From Clostridia bacterium (lineage in GTDB: Bacteria > Bacillota > Clostridia > UBA1381 > UMGS1253), in the NCBI GenBank assembly GCA_017411585.1, contig JAFQPV010000277.1, forward strand, positions 1 to 10,981: a stretch of 10,981 nucleotides of DNA. The letters are read 5' to 3'. Made by a program: the position numbers and the translations under genes. Shown here one piece after another: positions 6,670 through 10,981 of the stretch. Below the pieces are notes generated by a model. That model was given only the letters and a program-made list of their open reading frames with translations. It searched no databases and was not told where the DNA came from. The stretch's first letter is position 1. Each line of letters starts with the position of its first letter.

Positions 6670-7151
6670 TACGAAACGCAAAACACGAAGACTTAAATGA
6701 AATTCTTAAAATATACGATACGGCGCGCGCCTTTATGCGTGCACACGGCAACCTAAACCAATGGACGGGCGACTATCCGGGCACGGGCGATTTGCTTGGC
6801 GATATCGAGCGCGGCAATCTGTATGTGCTTGAGGATGAAAACGGCACACTTTGCGGCTGCTTTGCGCTGATTGCAGGCATCGACCCGACCTACGGCAGAA
6901 TTGACGGCGGCAGCTGGAAATCCAATGCGCCGTACGCCGCAATCCACAAGGTGGCAAGCAGCGGCACGCGCAAGGGTGTGTTTGCCGAGTGCGTCGCGTT
7001 CGCACGCGAGCGGTACACGCATCTGCGCATCGACACACACCACGACAATTACCCGATGCAAAATGCAATTACAAAAGAAGGCTTCGAGTACTGCGGCATT
7101 ATCTATCTTGCCAACGGCGACCCGAGAAAAGCCTATGAATGGATAAAGTAA
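6666..7151 (+). CDS. GNAT family N-acetyltransferase
   Basis: The 161-residue protein has the single-domain GNAT layout. An N-terminal IRNAKHEDLNEILKIYD helix region is followed by a central sheet with LYVLEDENGTLCGCFALI (52-69). Strand AAIHKVAS (91-98) leads into the acetyl-CoA pyrophosphate loop SGTRKGV (99-105). The C-terminal strand-helix-strand LRIDTHHDN...AITKEGFEYCGII (120-146) is typical of the fold. The loop departs from the usual Q/RxxGxG/A in lacking the second glycine, though basic residues R102 and K103 remain. It would transfer an acetyl group from acetyl-CoA to an amine; the acceptor is unknown. The start overlaps the capA-like stop (ATGA, 6666-6669), so the two are co-translated. 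Ribosomal-protein, amino-sugar and small-molecule acetyltransferases all share this size, so no finer call is made. Confidence 0.85.
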   Translation: MIRNAKHEDLNEILKIYDTARAFMRAHGNLNQWTGDYPGTGDLLGDIERGNLYVLEDENGTLCGCFALIAGIDPTYGRIDGGSWKSNAPYAAIHKVASSGTRKGVFAECVAFARERYTHLRIDTHHDNYPMQNAITKEGFEYCGIIYLANGDPRKAYEWIK

Positions 7152-7153
7152 CA

Positions 7154-7190
7154 AAAACAGCCAAGGAAGCCCTTTGGCTGTTTTATTATA
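7154..7190 (+). terminator. Terminator after the GNAT gene
   Basis: An 11-base stem (7154-7164 with 7174-7184) with a 9-base loop, extendable by a bulged AGG/CCT pairing, runs into TTTTATTATA. It starts 2 bases after the stop codon and isolates the capA-like unit from the oxidoreductase gene. Confidence 0.85.
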
Positions 7191-7224
7191 CAAATCGTAC
7201 ATCCTTTTCGCTCACGTTTGTGCA

Positions 7225-7253
7225 TTGACTTTCCGATATGCAACGCGTACAAT
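7225..7253 (+). promoter_or_regulatory. Promoter of the FAD oxidoreductase gene
   Basis: TTGACT (7225-7230) and TACAAT (7248-7253) are separated by 17 bases, each one mismatch from consensus. The expected start is near 7260, at the first base of an A7 tract, so the leader is about 16 bases long. Confidence 0.7.
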
Positions 7254-7259
7254 ACAGGT

Positions 7260-7272
7260 AAAAAAAGGGGGG
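7260..7272 (+). promoter_or_regulatory. A7-G6 tract containing the ribosome binding site
   Basis: Seven A (7260-7266) followed by six G (7267-7272) lie 3 bases before the ATG at 7276. The A/G junction provides the Shine-Dalgarno sequence. Both runs can slip, the A run during transcription initiation and the G run during replication. Confidence 0.6.
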
Positions 7273-7275
7273 TAT

Positions 7276-8595
7276 ATGAAAAATTTCACTTTAACGCAAA
7301 GAGAAATTCCGTTAAATGACGAATATGATGTAATCGTCGCAGGCGGCGGTCCTGCCGGCTGCGCCGCAGCAATCGCAGCCGCGCGCGAGGGCGCAAAAAC
7401 GCTTCTCATTGAGGCGCAGGGCAGCCTCGGCGGTATGAGCACTATGGGTATGGTGCCGACATGGTGTCCGTTCTCGGATAGAGAAAAGATGGTGTATCGC
7501 GGTATAGCAGAGGAAATTTTCGTTACGCTCAAAAAAGCGATGCCCTATATCGACCAAAACTTAATGGACTGGGTCGGCATTGACCCGGAAAAGCTCAAGC
7601 GCATCTATGATGATAAGGTGACCGAAGCCGGTGCGGATGTTCTGTTTAACACCTTTATCTCCTGCGCCGAAAGCGAGGACGGTACCGTAAATGCCATTAT
7701 CGTCTCCAACAAGGCAGGTCTTAGTGCATACAGCGCAAAGGTGTTTATCGACTGTACCGGTGACGGCGATGTTGCCGTAAGCGCAGGCGCAGAATACATT
7801 ATGGGCGACGGCAAGGGCAATGTGCAGGCATCGACGCACTGCTTTGAGCTCGGCGGCGTAAACGAAACGGCGTATATCAATGGCCCGAATATGCACACCT
7901 CCAATCCGGACAGCCCGATTTATGCCATTTTAGCGAGCAAAAAGTATGACTATATCAGCGACAGCCATTTGTGCCAGCGCATGATTAAGCCGCGCGTGGT
8001 CGGCTTTAACGCAGGGCACATCTGGGATGTGGACAACACGGACCCCATCAGCGTATCAAAAGCACTCATCGAGGGCAGACGCAAGGCAGAAGCCTACTGT
8101 GCAGCGTTGCGCGAGTTCCATCCTGCAGCGTTTGGCGATGCGCATGTGGAGCAGACCGCACCGATGATGGGTATCCGCGAAACGCGCCGCATTATCGGCG
8201 ACTATGTTTTAACCAAGGAAGACTACATCGCGCGCCGCACCTTTGAAGATGAAATCTGCAGAAACAGCTATTATTTGGACATTCATATGAGCGATGAAGA
8301 ACAGAAGGAAACCGGGCACCAGTCGCTTCGCTACGAAAAAGGCGAGTCGCACGGTGTACCGTACCGTTGCCTCACGCCGAAGGGCATCAAAAACCTGCTT
8401 ATGGCAGGCAGACAGATTTCCACCGACCGCTCTGTGCAGGGCAGCACGCGCGTAATGCCGGTATGTCTTGCGATGGGCGAAGCCGCAGGCAGAGCCGCAG
8501 CCATGGCGTGCAATGTGGAAGGTCACGATGTACATAACATCGATGTAAAACAGCTGCGCCAAAAGATTTTAGACAACGGCGGCTATATTCTGTAA
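7276..8595 (+). CDS. FAD-dependent oxidoreductase (FAD_oxidored family)
   Basis: The protein has 439 residues from the ATG at 7276. An N-terminal Rossmann element YDVIVAGGGPAG (17-28) holds the GxGxxG for ADP binding (G23, G25, G28), followed at the end of the second strand by E46, the usual ribose ligand. GGMSTMGM (52-59) and the GDGD segment (162-165) are typical of the FAD_oxidored group. RETRRIIGDY (301-310) and the C-terminal AGRQISTDR...GSTRVMP...GEAAG (377-405) close the flavin site. No signal peptide or membrane segment is seen, so it should act in the cytosol. Relatives are annotated as FAD-dependent dehydrogenases and are often found near carbohydrate genes, but the substrate of this one is unknown. 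It has its own promoter and terminator, so it is a single-gene unit. A longer reading to 7174 would start inside the preceding terminator and is rejected. Confidence 0.88.
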   Translation: MKNFTLTQREIPLNDEYDVIVAGGGPAGCAAAIAAAREGAKTLLIEAQGSLGGMSTMGMVPTWCPFSDREKMVYRGIAEEIFVTLKKAMPYIDQNLMDWVGIDPEKLKRIYDDKVTEAGADVLFNTFISCAESEDGTVNAIIVSNKAGLSAYSAKVFIDCTGDGDVAVSAGAEYIMGDGKGNVQASTHCFELGGVNETAYINGPNMHTSNPDSPIYAILASKKYDYISDSHLCQRMIKPRVVGFNAGHIWDVDNTDPISVSKALIEGRRKAEAYCAALREFHPAAFGDAHVEQTAPMMGIRETRRIIGDYVLTKEDYIARRTFEDEICRNSYYLDIHMSDEEQKETGHQSLRYEKGESHGVPYRCLTPKGIKNLLMAGRQISTDRSVQGSTRVMPVCLAMGEAAGRAAAMACNVEGHDVHNIDVKQLRQKILDNGGYIL

Positions 8596-8598
8596 TGA

Positions 8599-8636
8599 AA
8601 AAAGCAGTATCTGAGCACATTCAGATACTGCTTTTT
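8599..8636. terminator. Two-way terminator between the oxidoreductase and slipin genes
   Basis: A 16-base perfect stem (8599-8614 with 8621-8636) encloses the loop GCACAT. The arms begin with AAAAA and end with TTTTT, so it works on both strands. It lies 3 bases after the oxidoreductase stop and 13 bases after the convergent slipin stop. Confidence 0.92.
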
Positions 8637-8649
8637 AGTCATTTCACTA

Positions 8650-9573
8650 TTATTTCTTTAATACTTCACCGATGGTTGCACTAAGACCGGTAATGCCCTG
8701 CAAATCCGATGGGATAATCAGCTTGGTTGCCTGACCGTCTGCCACCTTTTCCATTGCTTCCATCGAGCGGATGGCAAGCATTCCCTCGCCCGGCTTTGCA
8801 TCGTTAATCAAACGAATACCTTCAGCGGTTGCCGTCTGAATCTTTAAAATCGCTTCTGCTTCACCTTCTGCACGTTTAATCTGTGCTTCCTTTTCAGCTT
8901 CTGCTTCCAAAATCGCAGCTGTCTTCTTCGCTTCAGCCGCTAAAATCATTGATTCCTTTTCACCCTCAGCAACCAAAATGGTCGAACGCTTTTCACCCTC
9001 GGCCTTTAAGATGCTTTCACGGCGTTCACGCTCTGCCTTCATCTGCTTTTCCATCGCATCCTGAATTGCTTTCGGCGGCATGATATTTTTTAATTCCACA
9101 CGGTTAATCTTAATACCCCACGGGTCTGTCGCATCATCTAAAATGGCACGCAAGTTTGTGTTGATGGTATCACGTGAAGTCAGCGTCTGGTCCAATTCCA
9201 AGTCACCAATAATATTACGTAGTGTTGTCGCCGTCAAATTCTCAATCGCCGACATCGGATGTTCTACGCCGTAAGCATACATTTTCGGGTCAGTAATCTG
9301 AAAATACACAACCGTGTCAATCTGCATGGTTACATTATCCTTTGTAATAACCGGCTGCGGCGGAAAATCCACCACGCGCTCTTTTAAGTTGACATTTTTT
9401 GCAATGCGCTCGATAAACGGCACTTTGATATGCAAACCAACATTCCAGGTCGTCTTATATGCACCGAGACGCTCCACAACAAATGCGTGTGCCTGCGGTA
9501 CAATTTTGACATTTGCCACAATGACAATCAAAATAAACAACAGCAAAATAAAAATAAAACCTACACCTTCCAT
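8650..9573 (-). CDS. SPFH/Band 7 protein, slipin (stomatin/QmcA-like)
   Basis: The 307-residue protein has one N-terminal membrane anchor (about 5-22), an SPFH domain (about 25-180) starting NVKIVPQAHAFVVERLG, and a long charged helical segment, and ends with TKLIIPSDLQGITGL, a tail common in slipins. From residue 180 to about 245 an 11-residue period is visible, with A-E-x at 180, 191, 202, 213, 224 and 235. This hendecad repeat predicts a long straight coiled coil. Slipins oligomerise into ring or cage assemblies that organise membrane microdomains. The partner nfeD gene lies 16 bases upstream, the same pairing as E. coli qmcA-ybbJ, so the two very likely form one membrane complex. The start is fixed by GGAGGA 8 bases upstream. 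HflK/HflC is less likely because there is a single gene, paired with nfeD. Confidence 0.93.
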   Translation of the reverse strand: MEGVGFIFILLLFILIVIVANVKIVPQAHAFVVERLGAYKTTWNVGLHIKVPFIERIAKNVNLKERVVDFPPQPVITKDNVTMQIDTVVYFQITDPKMYAYGVEHPMSAIENLTATTLRNIIGDLELDQTLTSRDTINTNLRAILDDATDPWGIKINRVELKNIMPPKAIQDAMEKQMKAERERRESILKAEGEKRSTILVAEGEKESMILAAEAKKTAAILEAEAEKEAQIKRAEGEAEAILKIQTATAEGIRLINDAKPGEGMLAIRSMEAMEKVADGQATKLIIPSDLQGITGLSATIGEVLKK

Positions 9574-9589
9574 AACTGCATCCTCCTTT

Positions 9590-10021
9590 TTATTGAACCT
9601 TTTTTTGAACTACACGGGCGGTTACACCCTTTATTGCACGAATTGTTACTACACTGCCCTCGGCAATGCTTTCCCCATCCAGCGCAGATGCTTTCCACTC
9701 AAAGCCGTAAATCGAAACACGACCGGTATTTTTTAGGTTATCGATGGTTTCAATCACAATTGCATCCTGCCCGATGAAGCGGTCCGCGTTCGTTTTTTCC
9801 TCGCCCGCCTTCATAAATTTTTTCACAAGGCCGCGCGTGGACAACAATAAAAGTCCCGATGCGATAATAAATACAATCATCTGCACGGCAAAGCTTTCAA
9901 CAAAAAACGAAACAATCATTGAAACAACCGCTGCCACGCCAAACCAAATACAAACTAAGCCCGGCACCGCCGCCTCAATAACAAACAAAACAATCGCAAT
10001 AACAAGCCATAACAGTTGCAT
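9590..10021 (-). CDS. NfeD family membrane protein, short (YbbJ-type)
   Basis: The 143 residues comprise three close hydrophobic helices (about 2-19, 21-40, 45-61), a basic linker, and a C-terminal OB-fold domain (about 84-139). The OB part shows GQDAIVIE, then GRVSIYGFEWKA with the conserved Trp at 109, then SVVTIRAIKGVTARV, the NfeD C-terminal signature. The ClpP-like protease domain of long NfeD proteins is absent, so this is the short form. NfeD proteins pair with slipins and are thought to bind or position them through the OB domain. It is the first gene of the pair, 16 bases ahead of the slipin start, with AAGGGGA 7 bases before its ATG and a promoter at 10046-10074. Confidence 0.92.
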   Translation of the reverse strand: MQLLWLVIAIVLFVIEAAVPGLVCIWFGVAAVVSMIVSFFVESFAVQMIVFIIASGLLLLSTRGLVKKFMKAGEEKTNADRFIGQDAIVIETIDNLKNTGRVSIYGFEWKASALDGESIAEGSVVTIRAIKGVTARVVQKKVQ

Positions 10022-10045
10022 ATCCGATTCCCCTTTCTGTTTAAT

Positions 10046-10074
10046 AGTATAGCATAGTTCTTATTTAAATGCAA
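10046..10074 (-). promoter_or_regulatory. Promoter of the nfeD-slipin operon
   Basis: On the minus strand TTGCAT (10069-10074) and TATACT (10046-10051) are separated by 17 bases, with a TGC extended -10. Transcription would start near 10039, with an 18-base leader. No terminator separates it from the gene upstream, so read-through from that gene is possible. Confidence 0.65.
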
Positions 10075-10076
10075 AC

Positions 10077-10981
10077 CTAATCCAAAAGCAATTCTGCGCG
10101 AAATCTCTCCACATCCGTGGCATTGTGGTTACATAAAACGGAAATAGCCTTGCCCTCTGCCACGCAGGGCGGGTTGGTTTTGTCCTCCGAAACAATTGCA
10201 ACATAATGATTGCCAAAGGGCTTACCGTCTGCCTCCACACGCTGTGGCATGCTCCAGGAAAGAAGGTCTTCGCTTTCACAAAGGTAGGCGATATCCTCGA
10301 CCATTCTCGGAATACGCGGATCGAAGTTGATACCAACACAAGCCATAACATAGCGATTGTAGTCTTTCAGATAAATAACCCTCGGGTGCCATGCGTTTTT
10401 TACTAAAGCCGTTTCCTTGCCGAAATTACCCGGCTCGCAGAATGCACCGTCATAGTATTTTACAAAGTCGCCCATAATGCCGTCACTACGCTTGCGCGTA
10501 CGGGCAACATACACATCACAGCTGTCCCATTTTTTCGCCTGCATATCCGCACGTACAATGTTGTAAAACAGATAAAGGTATTCGCTGTTCGGGTCATCAA
10601 AAAGCGAAAAATCACCACTGCCAAAGCCAATTTTATCTGCCTTTTGTCCGATGACATTGCCTGCACCCGGATTGTAAAGCTCCGTAAAGCACGGTTCGTT
10701 TGCCGTAATTACCCAACGGTCAAAGGTCCAGTTTTGTCCTTCGTCGTCAGAATGCATTAAGCCGATATGCCGAAAATCCGAATCTATACGCGGCGGCTCC
10801 TCGCACGGACCCCACGCATCATAGCCGGTACCTTTGCAATTCCAGCCACTCTCGTTATGAAAAAAGCAGAAAAACCGGTGCGTACCCGGACAAATATAGA
10901 GCCCGAACGGCCAGATACTGCCGCGCGCCTTCACGCCTTCCGGATAGCGCACCCCGTCGAAGGCGAAATCCGCATGACCAA
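10077..10981 (-). CDS. Probable beta-propeller glycosidase/sialidase-like protein, C-terminal part (partial)
   Basis: The frame is open to the right edge, giving the last 300 residues of a longer protein; a GTG at 10952 is only an internal codon, since the residues before it (GHADFAFDG) fit the same protein. I do not recognise the exact family. The sequence shows propeller-like strand repeats. An Asp-box-like SDDEGQNW lies at 77-84 of the visible part, GDFSLFDDP...YLYLFYN at 112-130, WHPRVIY at 167-173, a SEDLLSW element (216-222) like the SxDLxxW of five-bladed GH43/GH32-type propellers, and GNHYVAIVS at 236-244. Aromatic and Cys content is high (W, Y, F and ten Cys). These features fit a glycoside hydrolase or sialidase-like fold acting on carbohydrate, by inference only. 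The catalytic residues and any signal peptide may lie in the missing N-terminus. Its stop lies 55 bases before the nfeD start. Confidence 0.6.
   Translation of the reverse strand, partial: GHADFAFDGVRYPEGVKARGSIWPFGLYICPGTHRFFCFFHNESGWNCKGTGYDAWGPCEEPPRIDSDFRHIGLMHSDDEGQNWTFDRWVITANEPCFTELYNPGAGNVIGQKADKIGFGSGDFSLFDDPNSEYLYLFYNIVRADMQAKKWDSCDVYVARTRKRSDGIMGDFVKYYDGAFCEPGNFGKETALVKNAWHPRVIYLKDYNRYVMACVGINFDPRIPRMVEDIAYLCESEDLLSWSMPQRVEADGKPFGNHYVAIVSEDKTNPPCVAEGKAISVLCNHNATDVERFRAELLLD

Noticed and set aside
7174..7275. 34-codon extension of the FAD oxidoreductase
   Set aside because: It would begin inside the GNAT terminator hairpin and run through the gene's own promoter.
8839..9036. Tandem DNA repeat or CRISPR-like array
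   Set aside because: The periodicity is that of the 11-residue protein repeat in the slipin coiled coil; the DNA copies vary at many positions.
10077..10952. GTG at 10952 as a true start of the right-edge gene
   Set aside because: The frame stays open to the window edge and the preceding residues continue in similar composition, with no ribosome site before the GTG.

Overview
The window looks like chromosomal DNA of a low-to-mid GC member of the Bacillota, most likely a gut-type Clostridia (inference). Supporting features are purine-rich Shine-Dalgarno sites ahead of most genes, sigma-A-type promoters with near-consensus hexamers, a TTG start codon behind a strong ribosome site, a MarR/ABC-ABC exporter operon and a CapA-like lipoprotein with a Gram-positive-style lipobox. 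I see no RNA genes, insertion sequences, CRISPR arrays or phage genes. Base composition and codon use look uniform along the window. There is no gene-free stretch over about 210 bases.

Layout. Positions 1-150 (minus) hold the first 50 codons of an amidohydrolase that runs off the left edge. A divergent promoter region (151-356) separates it from a plus-strand operon (357-4373): a MarR-family repressor and two half-transporter ABC genes, joined by an ATGA overlap and an 8-base overlap. Together they read as a self-regulated heterodimeric exporter. The first half-transporter has Asp for the catalytic Glu and Gln for the switch His. The second has a degraded signature motif. This is the signature of an exporter with one working and one degenerate ATP site. 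A perfect 39-base palindrome at the operon promoter is the probable MarR operator.

A two-way terminator (4375-4416) closes this operon and the convergent DAHP synthase gene (4415-5443, minus), the first step of aromatic amino acid synthesis. Divergent to it lies a two-gene unit: a CapA-like lipoprotein of the metallophosphatase fold and a GNAT acetyltransferase, again with an ATGA overlap. A terminator follows, then a single-gene unit for a cytosolic FAD-dependent oxidoreductase (7276-8595). A second two-way terminator separates it from a convergent nfeD-slipin pair (10021 to 8650, minus), a membrane microdomain module. The right edge holds the C-terminal 300 residues of a probable beta-propeller glycosidase or sialidase-like protein (minus).

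I found no clear new multi-gene system. The points most worth a second look are the MarR palindrome, the degenerate-site exporter with its Gly/Pro/Met-rich N-terminus, the A7-G6 tract at the oxidoreductase start, the divergent aroF/capA control region, and the unassigned beta-propeller protein.
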